44,078 nt of DNA from positions 1-44,078 of the forward strand of contig JAILAA010000086.1 of NCBI GenBank assembly GCA_024681875.1. Direction: 5' to 3'. The notes under the pieces were generated by a model. The model had not been told where the DNA came from, searched no databases, and saw only the letters and a program-made list of their open reading frames with translations. A program made the position numbers and the translations under genes. This DNA is from Prevotella sp. GTDB lineage: Bacteria; Bacteroidota; Bacteroidia; Bacteroidales; Bacteroidaceae. This document shows, one piece after another, positions 36,126-43,944 of the stretch; position 1 is the stretch's first letter, and the number at the start of each line of letters is the position of its first letter.

Positions 36126-37862
36126 ATGAAACATTTTTATCTATTGCTACTCCTGCTCGCCACCAGCTGGCATCAGCTATGGGCGGAGACCATCAACGTA
36201 AACGGAACGGTGCGCAACTACATTGTCTATGTGCCGGCAAATCTGGGAGAAAACAGACCGTTGCTCATCTCATGTCATGGCATGAATCAGGATGCAGCCT
36301 ACCAGAAGAACATGCTCCAGATAGAGAGTGTGGCTGACACTGCCAAGTTCGTCACCGTCTTTCCAAATGGTATTGACAAGGGCTGGGACATTTCCGGTGA
36401 TCGGGATATCAACTACGTCAGGGCACTCATTGACGCGATGGTGACTAAGTATAAGATTGACCGAAACCGTGTCTACTTGTCGGGCTTCTCCATGGGTGGC
36501 ATGTTCACCTACCATGCCATGAATCGCATTCCGGACATCATCGCTGCTTTTGCACCCATCAGCGGCTATTCCATGGGTGGTACAACGGCTAATTCCAACG
36601 TGCGTCCCATCCCCATCATCCATACGCATGGCACCAGCGACGACGTGGTTACTTTCAGTGGCGTGCAGGGAGCACTGAACGCTTGGATACAGCATAATGG
36701 TTGTCCCACGAAGGATATCGTGGTGAAAAACTATCGAGGTGCAGCCCACATCACCCGCCACACATGGGGACCGGGCAATAATGGCGTTGAAGTGGTGCTT
36801 ATGGAAATGGCTGGCAAGGGCCACTGGATATCCAACGATAATGGCGTAAAGACTGGCGATGAGATATGGAAGTTTTGCAAGCGTTTCTCCTTGGAGCTGA
36901 AGGACCCCACCGTCCGTATCTCTGCACCGCAGGACGGACTGCGCTACATTACCATGGGCGGCCCTTCCGAGGTGCCTGACATCCCCCTTCGGGCTACTGC
37001 CAGCGACCCTGACGGTCAGGTGGTCAACGTTGCTTTCTATGATGGTAATCAGTTATTGGCCTCTTTCGACAAGGCTCCATATACTTCAGTGGTAAAGGGA
37101 CTGACGAAAGGCGAGCACGTATTGAAGGCCGTAGTCACTGATGACGAAGGGCGTACAGGCAGTAGTCAGGTGACAGTCAGCGTACAGGAACCCACATCCA
37201 ATTATCTGCTTCACAATACTTTCACTTCCGAAGGCTGTGTGCCCGATGGCTGGTCGGCATATGATGGCAATGAGCGCCGTACGGGCTTTTCTTCAGGCTA
37301 TTCGTCCGGACCACGCGTGTTCCATTTCACTGGCTCACAGCATGATTTCGAGTGGGGGCTCTATACCCGTAATGTCACAGGTGATGCACATGCCGGCTAT
37401 GCCCGATTTGCCGACAAAGCCACGCAAACTACGCTGATGCTTTATCCTGGCAACTATCAGCTGATGTGTCGTGTGACCAACTGGAACATCCCTGATTTTT
37501 CTCCTGTAACCGTAGCTCTTGAGACGGCAAACGGACAGCAGGTGTGGGCAGAGACCTTTACGCCTACTGCAAACATTGGCAATGCAGCGGCTAACGACTT
37601 CTCAGGAACCACGCTGAAGAACTATACATTCGACATCATGGAGAAGAATCGCTATGTGTTGACTTTCTACACAGCTGATGCCTCCTGGGCAGACCTTGTA
37701 GTGGGACAGGCAGCCTTGCGCCGCAAGGGCAACGTCTCTGCCATTGTTCCCGTGACAATCTCTGACGCCGATACCCGCTATTATAATCTCCAAGGACAGC
37801 CGGTGCTGCAACCCCGCAAGGGCATCTACCTGCATGGTGGAAGAAAGGTGGTCATGCGCTGA
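36126..37862 (+). CDS. Secreted esterase, PHB-depolymerase/feruloyl-esterase-like alpha/beta hydrolase
   Basis: 578 residues. Signal peptide 1-20 (LWA|ET). The alpha/beta-hydrolase domain (about 21-260) has an oxyanion-type LLISCHGM, the nucleophile elbow GFSMGG (Ser122), a likely acid in TSDDVV (Asp172 or Asp173) and His233 (GKGHW), the CE1/LpqC-type arrangement. Substrates in this group include feruloyl and acetyl esters of plant polysaccharides and short polyesters. An Ig-like domain follows (about 265-355; ATASDPDGQVVNVAFYDGN), then a module at about 362-540 with YSSGPRVFHF and GLYTRN, like the one in the 1282-residue protein, and a YYNLQGQPV...GIYLHGGRKVVMR sorting-like tail. It is 12 bp after the CotH gene. 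Confidence 0.85.
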   Translation: MKHFYLLLLLLATSWHQLWAETINVNGTVRNYIVYVPANLGENRPLLISCHGMNQDAAYQKNMLQIESVADTAKFVTVFPNGIDKGWDISGDRDINYVRALIDAMVTKYKIDRNRVYLSGFSMGGMFTYHAMNRIPDIIAAFAPISGYSMGGTTANSNVRPIPIIHTHGTSDDVVTFSGVQGALNAWIQHNGCPTKDIVVKNYRGAAHITRHTWGPGNNGVEVVLMEMAGKGHWISNDNGVKTGDEIWKFCKRFSLELKDPTVRISAPQDGLRYITMGGPSEVPDIPLRATASDPDGQVVNVAFYDGNQLLASFDKAPYTSVVKGLTKGEHVLKAVVTDDEGRTGSSQVTVSVQEPTSNYLLHNTFTSEGCVPDGWSAYDGNERRTGFSSGYSSGPRVFHFTGSQHDFEWGLYTRNVTGDAHAGYARFADKATQTTLMLYPGNYQLMCRVTNWNIPDFSPVTVALETANGQQVWAETFTPTANIGNAAANDFSGTTLKNYTFDIMEKNRYVLTFYTADASWADLVVGQAALRRKGNVSAIVPVTISDADTRYYNLQGQPVLQPRKGIYLHGGRKVVMR

Positions 37863-37901
37863 CTCAGTGACTTATGAAGAAACTTTTTTGAGAACAATAC
37901 T

Positions 37902-39605
37902 ATGAAACGGCTGTTTATTCTTACTTTTTTTGCTGTAGCCTCCACTGTCGCTATGGCATGTACAAATTTCATCGTAGGCAAGAAGGCGTCGAAGGACGGC
38001 TCTGTCATCTGCTCCTATTCTGCCGACAGCTACGGCATGTTCCAAGGACTGGCGCACTATCCTGCTGCCAAGCACCCTAAAGGCGCGATGCGCGACATCT
38101 ATGACTGGGACAGTAATAAATACCTCGGTCAGATAGCCGAGGCTGAGGAGACTTATAATGTCATAGGCAATATCAACGAGTGGCAGGTCACTATCGGCGA
38201 GACCACCTTTGGTGGACGTGAGGAGATGGTTGACACCACCGGCATCCTGGACTATGGCTCACTCATCTACATTGCTTTGCAGCGCTCGAAGACGGCCCGC
38301 GAGGCCATCAACCTGATGACTACTCTGGTAGAGAAGTATGGTTATTGCTCTGAAGGCGAGACCTTTACTATCTGCGACCCCAACGAGGCGTGGATCATGG
38401 AGATGATGGGTGCCTTTGTACCTGACTCTATTAAAAACACGCTGAAACCTGCTGCACGCAAGCAGCTGGGACGCACCGTGTGGGTGGCCATGCGTATTCC
38501 CGACGACATGATCTGCGGTCATGCCAACCAAAGCCGTATCACCACCTTCATGCCTGAGAAGAAAGAGGAGAAGGGCAAGGAGACGGTGCTGTGGTCGAAG
38601 AACGTCGTCAGCTATGCCCGCATCATGGGCTGGTACGAAGGCAAGCGCGATCAGGACTTCAGCTACAATGCTGCTTATGCTGCCCCCGACTTCTCCGGCC
38701 GCCGCATCTGTGATGCCCGCGTGTGGAGCTTCTTCAACCGCTATGCCGACGATATGGACCGCTATATTCCCTGGGCTGAGGGCCGCGACAAGAATGCCGA
38801 GGTGTTGCCGTTGTGGGTGAAGCCCAACCGTCTGCTCACCGTTGCCGACGTGGAGGCCGCCATGCGCGACCATTTCGAGGGTACGCCGTTCAGTATTGGG
38901 AGTGATGCAGAAGACAAAGACATGGGCGGCGGCATCTGGGAGATGCCTTACCGGCCTACGCCGCTGTACTTCGATGTAGACGGCAAGAAGTATTTCAACG
39001 AGCGTCCTGTCTCAACCCAGCAAGCCGGCTTCGTCTATGTCAGTCAGATGCGCTCTTGGCTGCCGAGAGAGATAGGCGGTTGCTTCTGGTTTGCCAACGA
39101 TGACGGCAACATGGTGCCCTTCACGCCTGTGTACTGCTGTGCTACAGTATCGCCGAAGCCCTATAACACGCCGGGCGCTGATGATCTGACGTTCTCGATG
39201 GACAACGCCTTCTGGGTGCAGAACTGGGTCAGCAACATGGTCTATCCCCGCTATTCGATGATGTTCCCGAGCTTGGAGCAGGTACGTGACTCACTCGATA
39301 ATAGCTATTTCCGTCTGCAGAAAGAGGTGGAGGACAAGGCACTGAGCCTCGACCGCGACGCTCGTGTGGCCTATCTCACTGGCTACACTTCCGAGAAGGC
39401 CGAGCAGATGCTGGCACGTTGGAAACAGCTGGCAACCTATCTTATCGTGAAGTACAACGATATGACGTCGAAGCCCGAGGATGAGCATGGCCGTTTCCTG
39501 CGCACGCCCAATGGCCTTGGAGCCACTGTGAAGCGTCCCGGCTATTCGCAGCGCTTCGCCCGAGAACTCATCAAGCAGACCGGCAGCCGCTACGAGCTCG
39601 AATAG
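37902..39605 (+). CDS. C69-family dipeptidase, secreted
   Basis: 567 residues. Peptidase family C69 (PepD-like) consists of N-terminal-nucleophile hydrolases: cleavage frees a catalytic Cys at the new N-terminus. Here the signal peptide ends AMA and Cys20 follows (CTNFIVGKKASKDGSVI), so signal peptidase, rather than self-cleavage, would expose the nucleophile. Other family features are SYSADSYGM, NEWQVTIGETTFGGRE and the conserved EAWIMEMMG. It lies 39 bp after the esterase, on the same strand, but lacks the sorting-like tail of the three preceding genes, and may be a housekeeping peptide-degrading enzyme rather than part of the system. The TAG stop (39603-39605) is the first three bases of an 18-bp tandem array. 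Confidence 0.92.
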   Translation: MKRLFILTFFAVASTVAMACTNFIVGKKASKDGSVICSYSADSYGMFQGLAHYPAAKHPKGAMRDIYDWDSNKYLGQIAEAEETYNVIGNINEWQVTIGETTFGGREEMVDTTGILDYGSLIYIALQRSKTAREAINLMTTLVEKYGYCSEGETFTICDPNEAWIMEMMGAFVPDSIKNTLKPAARKQLGRTVWVAMRIPDDMICGHANQSRITTFMPEKKEEKGKETVLWSKNVVSYARIMGWYEGKRDQDFSYNAAYAAPDFSGRRICDARVWSFFNRYADDMDRYIPWAEGRDKNAEVLPLWVKPNRLLTVADVEAAMRDHFEGTPFSIGSDAEDKDMGGGIWEMPYRPTPLYFDVDGKKYFNERPVSTQQAGFVYVSQMRSWLPREIGGCFWFANDDGNMVPFTPVYCCATVSPKPYNTPGADDLTFSMDNAFWVQNWVSNMVYPRYSMMFPSLEQVRDSLDNSYFRLQKEVEDKALSLDRDARVAYLTGYTSEKAEQMLARWKQLATYLIVKYNDMTSKPEDEHGRFLRTPNGLGATVKRPGYSQRFARELIKQTGSRYELE

Positions 39606-39719
39606 CCACGGCCTTTTCTATAGCCACGGCCTTTTCTATAGCCACGGCCTTTTCTTTAGCCACGGCCTTTTCTTTAGCCACGGCCTTTTCTATAGCCACG
39701 GCCTTTTCTATAGCCACGG
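39603..39719. repeat. 18-bp minisatellite starting at the C69 stop codon
   Basis: Six full copies of TAGCCACGGCCTTTTCTA (third and fourth copies end TT) plus a 9-bp partial copy, at 18-bp steps from 39603. The first TAG is the stop codon of the upstream peptidase gene. Each copy can form no strong hairpin by itself. Confidence 0.95.
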
Positions 39720-39756
39720 ACTTACACGGACATTTTCGGACTCAAGTAATTTAGTC

Positions 39757-40132
39757 CGTAACAGTCCGTGTAAGTCCGTGGCAAAGATATCTCGCACTAT
39801 CGTCCGTAACAGTCCGCGTAAGTCCGTGGCAAAGTTATCGTAACAGTCCGTATAAGTCCGTGGCAAAGTTATCGTAACAGTCCGCGTAAGACCGTGGCAA
39901 AGTTATCTCGCTCTATCGTCCGTAACAGTCCGCGTAAGTCCGTGGCAAAGTTATCGTAACAGTCCGTGTAAGTCCGTGGCAAAGTTATCTCGCTCTATCG
40001 TCCGTAACAGTCCGCATAAGTCCGTGGCAAAGTTATCTCGCACTATCGTCCGTAACAGTCCGTGTATGTCCGTGGCGAAGTTATCTCGCACTATCGTCCG
40101 TAACAGTCCGTGTTAGTCCGTGGCTGTAGGTC
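39757..40132. repeat. Modular 34/48-bp minisatellite
   Basis: Nine copies of a 34-bp module beginning CGTAACAGTCCG and containing AAGTCCGTGGCAAAGTTAT, starting at 39757, 39805, 39839, 39873, 39921, 39955, 40003, 40051 and 40099. A 14-bp module (CTCGCNCTATCGTC) follows some copies, giving steps of 48 or 34 bp. The last copy degenerates. With the 18-bp array it fills most of the 591-bp spacer between the C69 peptidase and EF-G-like genes. No gene is seen. Confidence 0.93.
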
Positions 40133-40140
40133 CGTGGTAA

Positions 40141-40176
40141 AATAAAAGGAGTTAAAGCATCTGGCTTTAACTCCTT
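40141..40176 (-). terminator. Terminator of the EF-G-like gene
   Basis: A perfect 12-bp stem, AAGGAGTTAAAG (40146-40157) with CTTTAACTCCTT (40165-40176) and a 7-nt loop. Read on the minus strand it is followed by TTTTATTTT-like sequence, a good intrinsic terminator about 20 bp after the stop at 40197. Confidence 0.88.
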
Positions 40177-40196
40177 GATGATTGAGGATATGAGGA

Positions 40197-42359
40197 TTAA
40201 TCCTCGTCCTTCATTTCCTCCTCGTGAGCCTTGATCAGGGCCTGCTGTATGTCATTGGGCACGAGTTCGTAGCTTGAGAACTTTGTCTGGAACGATGCGC
40301 GACCGCCGGTGAGTGACGATAGGGCAATCGAGTAGCTGGCCAGCTCCTTAAGAGGAATCTTGGCGTTGAGCTTCTGATAGCCAGCCTCGCTGTCCATACC
40401 CATGATGATGGCGCGGCGTCCTTGCAGGTCGCTCATCACGTCACCCATGTAGTCGCCGGGCACGAGCACCTCAAGGTCGTAGATAGGCTCCAGTACCTTC
40501 GGGCCTGCCTCTTTGAAGGCCATCGAGAAGGCGTTACGGCCTGCCAACATGAACGAGAGCTCGTTGGAGTCCACGGGGTGCATCTTGCCGTCGTAGACGA
40601 TGACGCGTACGTCGCGGGCGTATGAGCCGGTCAACGGACCCTGCTCCATGCGCTGCATGATACCCTTGAGGATGGCGGGCATGAAGCGCAGGTCGATGGC
40701 ACCGCCGACGACGCTGTTGATGAAGACGAGCTTGCCGCCCCATTCCAGGTCAATCTCTTCCTTGCCCTTGATGTTCATCTTGAACTCCTGGCCGTTGATG
40801 GTGAAGCTGGTGGGATCCTCCATGCCTTCGGTGTAAGGCTCGATGATGAGGTGCACCTCACCAAACTGACCAGAGCCTCCCGACTGCTTCTTGTGACGGT
40901 AGTCGGCGCGGGCCATCTTCGAGATGGTCTCACGATAAGGAATCTTCGGCTCCTGATATTCAATCTGAATCTTCTCGTTGTTCTCCATGCGCCATTTCAG
41001 CGTGCGCAGGTGGAACTCACCCTGTCCGTGAACGATGATCTGGCGCAACTCCTTCGACTGCTCGACGACCCATGTGGGATCCTCCTGGCGCATCTTGTTC
41101 AGGGCGGCCATCATCTTCTCAGTCTCACTCTCGTTGATAGCCTTGATGGCACGCGAGAACTTCGAGTTGGGATACTTGATGAAGTCAAACTTCCAGTCGG
41201 CGCAGTCCTTGCCGTTCAGGGTGTTGCCCGTCTTCACGTCCTTCAGTTTCACGGTGCAGCCAATGTCGCCTGCGTTGAGCTGATCCACCTGTATGCGGTT
41301 GGCGCCGGCACATGCATAGAGTGTGCCAATGCGCTCCTTCGAGCCGCGGTCGGCATTGCTGAGGTCATCGCCGCTCTTCACTGTGCCGCTCATCACCTTG
41401 AAGTAAGACACTTCACCAATGTGAGGCTCGATGCCCGTCTTGAAGAAATAGAGTGAGGTGGGGCCGGCGATGTCGGGTGTAACCTCCAGTCCAGCGGCGT
41501 TCTTCACCTTCGGCATCTCGCTGACGAAAGGCACGACGTTGCCCAGGAACTCCATCAGGCGGCGCACACCCATGTCCTTGCCTGCGCAGACGCAGAACAC
41601 GGGGAAGATGCTGCGGGTGACAAGACCCTTGCGGATGCCTTCGCGCATCTCGTCTTCGCTGAGGTCCTCGGTCTCGAAGAACTTCTCCATCAGGGCGTCA
41701 TCGCCGGCGGCAGCAGCCTCCACGAGGGCAGCCTTCATCTCCTGTGCCTTGTCCATCTGGTCGGCGGGGATGTCCTCGATGGTGGGAGCGCCACCCTCGG
41801 GCTTCCATGTCAGCTTCTTCATGATGAGCACGTCGATGATGCTGTTGAAGTCGGGGCCGGTGGCCACGGGATACTGCACGGGAACGCAGTTGTTGCCGTA
41901 GGTCTCTTGCAGCTGGTGCAAGATCTGGTCGAAGTCGCAGTGCTCGCGGTCCAGCTGGTTCACCAAGAAGATGACGGGCTTGCCCAGCTTGTCGGTGTTG
42001 CGGAAGGCGTTCATCGTTCCCACCTCGGGGCCGTACTGGCCGTTGACGAGGATGAGGGCCTGGTCGGTGACGTTCAGGGCTGTGATAGCACCGCCGACGA
42101 AGTCGTCAGAACCCGGACAGTCGATGATGTTCAGCTTCTTGTTGTTCCACTCGGTGTGGAAAACAGTTGAGAAGACCGAGTAGCCATACTCCTGCTCCAC
42201 AGGGAAATAGTCGCTCATGGTGTTCTTACCCTCCACGGTGCCACGGCGCTTGATGATGCCGGCCTCGTAGACCATTGCCTCGGCAAGAGTGGTCTTGCCG
42301 CTACCCGCACTGCCGATGAGTGCGATGTTCTTAATCTCGTTTGTCTGATAGACTTTCAT
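40197..42359 (-). CDS. EF-G paralogue lacking the catalytic histidine (EF-G2-like)
   Basis: 720 residues, full EF-G length, with domains I-V (for example GSGQFGEVHLIIEP in domain IV and SDLQGRRAIIMGMD in V). G1 is GSAGSGKT (16-23). G3 reads DCPGSDDF (80-86): Ser84 stands where translational GTPases have the catalytic His of DxPGH. G4 is NQLD (134-137) instead of NKxD. Nucleotide may still bind, but hydrolysis should be poor. In Bacteroides an EF-G paralogue called EF-G2 is reported to lack GTPase activity, to support slow energy-saving translocation under starvation and to be needed in the gut; this gene fits that type. It is transcribed alone, with a promoter at 42415 and a terminator at 40141. 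It is not the housekeeping fusA. Confidence 0.88.
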   Translation of the reverse strand: MKVYQTNEIKNIALIGSAGSGKTTLAEAMVYEAGIIKRRGTVEGKNTMSDYFPVEQEYGYSVFSTVFHTEWNNKKLNIIDCPGSDDFVGGAITALNVTDQALILVNGQYGPEVGTMNAFRNTDKLGKPVIFLVNQLDREHCDFDQILHQLQETYGNNCVPVQYPVATGPDFNSIIDVLIMKKLTWKPEGGAPTIEDIPADQMDKAQEMKAALVEAAAAGDDALMEKFFETEDLSEDEMREGIRKGLVTRSIFPVFCVCAGKDMGVRRLMEFLGNVVPFVSEMPKVKNAAGLEVTPDIAGPTSLYFFKTGIEPHIGEVSYFKVMSGTVKSGDDLSNADRGSKERIGTLYACAGANRIQVDQLNAGDIGCTVKLKDVKTGNTLNGKDCADWKFDFIKYPNSKFSRAIKAINESETEKMMAALNKMRQEDPTWVVEQSKELRQIIVHGQGEFHLRTLKWRMENNEKIQIEYQEPKIPYRETISKMARADYRHKKQSGGSGQFGEVHLIIEPYTEGMEDPTSFTINGQEFKMNIKGKEEIDLEWGGKLVFINSVVGGAIDLRFMPAILKGIMQRMEQGPLTGSYARDVRVIVYDGKMHPVDSNELSFMLAGRNAFSMAFKEAGPKVLEPIYDLEVLVPGDYMGDVMSDLQGRRAIIMGMDSEAGYQKLNAKIPLKELASYSIALSSLTGGRASFQTKFSSYELVPNDIQQALIKAHEEEMKDED

Positions 42360-42414
42360 GTAGTTGTTATTATTGTTGTTAGGTAAATATGCGTCGTAGG
42401 TCGCTAAAACGGCC

Positions 42415-42445
42415 CAAAATTACTAATTTTTGGACAAAGAGCCAA
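42415..42445 (-). promoter_or_regulatory. Promoter of the EF-G2-like gene
   Basis: Read on the minus strand, 42422-42415 is TAATTTTG (TAnnTTTG), with TTGG at 42445-42442 about 20 bp upstream as the -33 element. The ATG is at 42359, giving a leader of about 50 bp. Confidence 0.65.
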
Positions 42446-42496
42446 GAAAACCTTAAAAATATTAAGCAAATTTAGGAATGAGCAAAAACTTTGTCG

Positions 42497-42504
42497 TACC
42501 TTTG
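42497..42504 (+). promoter_or_regulatory. -7 box overlapping the start of hemW
   Basis: TACCTTTG matches TAnnTTTG. It lies inside the longest hemW frame (ATG 42478) and ends 9 bp before the ATG at 42514, so it argues for the later start and a very short mRNA leader. Confidence 0.5.
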
Positions 42505-42513
42505 CAGTGCTTT

Positions 42514-43698
42514 ATGGCAGGATTGTATATCCATATTCCTTTTTGTGCCAGCCGTTGTGTGTACTGCGGCTTCTTCTCCACCACGCGCCTTGACCAGCGG
42601 CAGGCATACGTGGAGGCTCTTTGCCGCGAGATGCAGCTGCGGCCTTTTTTGCCCCATGGAAGAATGTTGAAAGGCACAGAAGGGACTGCCGGCAACGGAA
42701 GGACACTGATAGACACGGTGTATCTGGGCGGCGGCACACCGTCGCAGCTCACGGGGCAACAGCTGCAGCAGCTCTTCCTATATATTAATAATGTATATGA
42801 CGTGTCGCCCCGTGCCGAGGTGACCATCGAGTGCAATCCCGACGATGTCACTGCTCCGTTTGTTGCGGTTTTGTCGCAACTCCCCGTCAACCGTGTGAGC
42901 ATGGGTGCGCAGACCTTCAGCGACCATCGCCTGCGTTTCCTGCGCCGCCGCCATCGTGCTGCGCAGGTGGCTGAGGCCGTGCAGCGGCTCAGAGACGGCG
43001 GCATCGCCAACGTCAGCATCGACCTGATGTATGGCTTTCCCGACGAGACACTGGAGGAGTGGAACGCTGACATCGATGCTGCCTTGGCTCTCGGGGTGGA
43101 GCATCTGTCGGCCTATGCCCTTTCTTACGAAGAGGGCACACCGCTCTACACGATGTTGCAGCAGGGTAGGGTGGCGGAACTCGACGAGGAGTTGCAGCGG
43201 CAGATGTACTACCTGCTGAAGGATCGCTTGGAGGCTTCAGGTTTTGAGCACTATGAGCTGTCGAACTTTGCGAAGAAAGAGGTGAGAGGTGAGCAGGGAG
43301 TGGTGAGTTTTCGCTCACGTCATAACAGTGCTTACTGGAACCACACGCCCTACATAGGCCTTGGCGCCGCTGCGCATAGCTTCGATGGTCGTCGCCGTCA
43401 GTGGAACGTGGCCTCCATCGGACAGTATGTGAAGGCGATAGGCGAGGGGAGAGTCCCCGCTGACGGCGAGGACATCGACGATGTGACGTTTTACAACGAG
43501 ACTATGATGACTGCCTTGCGCACGTGTGATGGCATCTGCCTTGATGCTCTTTCTGCAAAGGAGCGCCACTATTGTCTAACCCAGGCGAAGAAATACCTGG
43601 ATTGCGGCTGGCTCTGTCAGCCTGACGGTCACACCCTGCGCCTCACTCGCGACGGCCTCTTCGTCAGCGATACCGTTATCACCGCCCTGATGGTTTAG
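42514..43698 (+). CDS. hemW: HemW-type radical-SAM protein (coproporphyrinogen III oxidase-like)
   Basis: 394 residues. The radical-SAM 4Fe-4S motif C11-x3-C15-x2-C18 (CASRCVYC) lies in the typical MAGLYIHIPFC start, then LGGGTPSQL, ECNPDDV and the HemW-specific SIDLMYGFPDETLEEW. HemW is now considered a haem chaperone rather than a true oxygen-independent coproporphyrinogen oxidase. The frame can start 12 codons earlier (ATG 42478), but family members begin MAGxYIHIPFC and a promoter box lies in between; 42514 is chosen. Between SNFAK and FRSRHN there is an extra KEVRGEQGVVS stretch encoded by four heptamers (43279-43306). A second extra segment near residues 45-65 has no clear repeat. Single gene. 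Confidence 0.9.
   Translation: MAGLYIHIPFCASRCVYCGFFSTTRLDQRQAYVEALCREMQLRPFLPHGRMLKGTEGTAGNGRTLIDTVYLGGGTPSQLTGQQLQQLFLYINNVYDVSPRAEVTIECNPDDVTAPFVAVLSQLPVNRVSMGAQTFSDHRLRFLRRRHRAAQVAEAVQRLRDGGIANVSIDLMYGFPDETLEEWNADIDAALALGVEHLSAYALSYEEGTPLYTMLQQGRVAELDEELQRQMYYLLKDRLEASGFEHYELSNFAKKEVRGEQGVVSFRSRHNSAYWNHTPYIGLGAAAHSFDGRRRQWNVASIGQYVKAIGEGRVPADGEDIDDVTFYNETMMTALRTCDGICLDALSAKERHYCLTQAKKYLDCGWLCQPDGHTLRLTRDGLFVSDTVITALMV
43279..43306. repeat. Heptamer array inside hemW
   Basis: GAGGTGA twice, GCAGGGA and GTGGTGA in exact 7-bp phase, encoding an EVRGEQGVV insert between the conserved SNFAK and FRSRHN segments. Confidence 0.75.
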
Positions 43699-43944
43699 CC
43701 TATATGATTACGTGAAAAATTTCGACCTGTGCGGATGGAATTAGATATAGTTACGCCGTTTACTTGGTCAGTTTGTTCCGCGAAGCGGACTGAGAAAAAA
43801 CAAATAAAAACAAATAAAAACAAGAAAAACAAATTGTGACAACAGCTATCTCCTTGACCGCCGCAGGAACTCCGTGAGGCACTCCCCTCTTGAACCCTGC
43901 CCTTACGGGGAGGGGCAGGGGTGGGGTCTGTAATGTCAGTAATG
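43699..43944. other. Gene-free region after hemW
   Basis: No gene seen. It holds a small palindrome TCCGC-GAA-GCGGA (43777-43789), an A-rich stretch with AAATAAAAAC repeats (about 43796-43830), and a GC-rich hairpin CCCTGCCC/GGGCAGGG (43895-43902 with 43913-43920). The hairpin lacks a T-run, so it resembles a dispersed palindromic repeat more than a terminator. Confidence 0.6.

Noticed and set aside
39757..40132. Possible CRISPR array
   Set aside because: The intervals between the repeated words are themselves repeated, with no unique spacers, and there are no cas genes. It is a modular minisatellite.
43895..43920. GC-rich hairpin after hemW as a terminator
   Set aside because: No T-run follows on either strand and it is almost 200 bp after the hemW stop; more like a dispersed palindrome.
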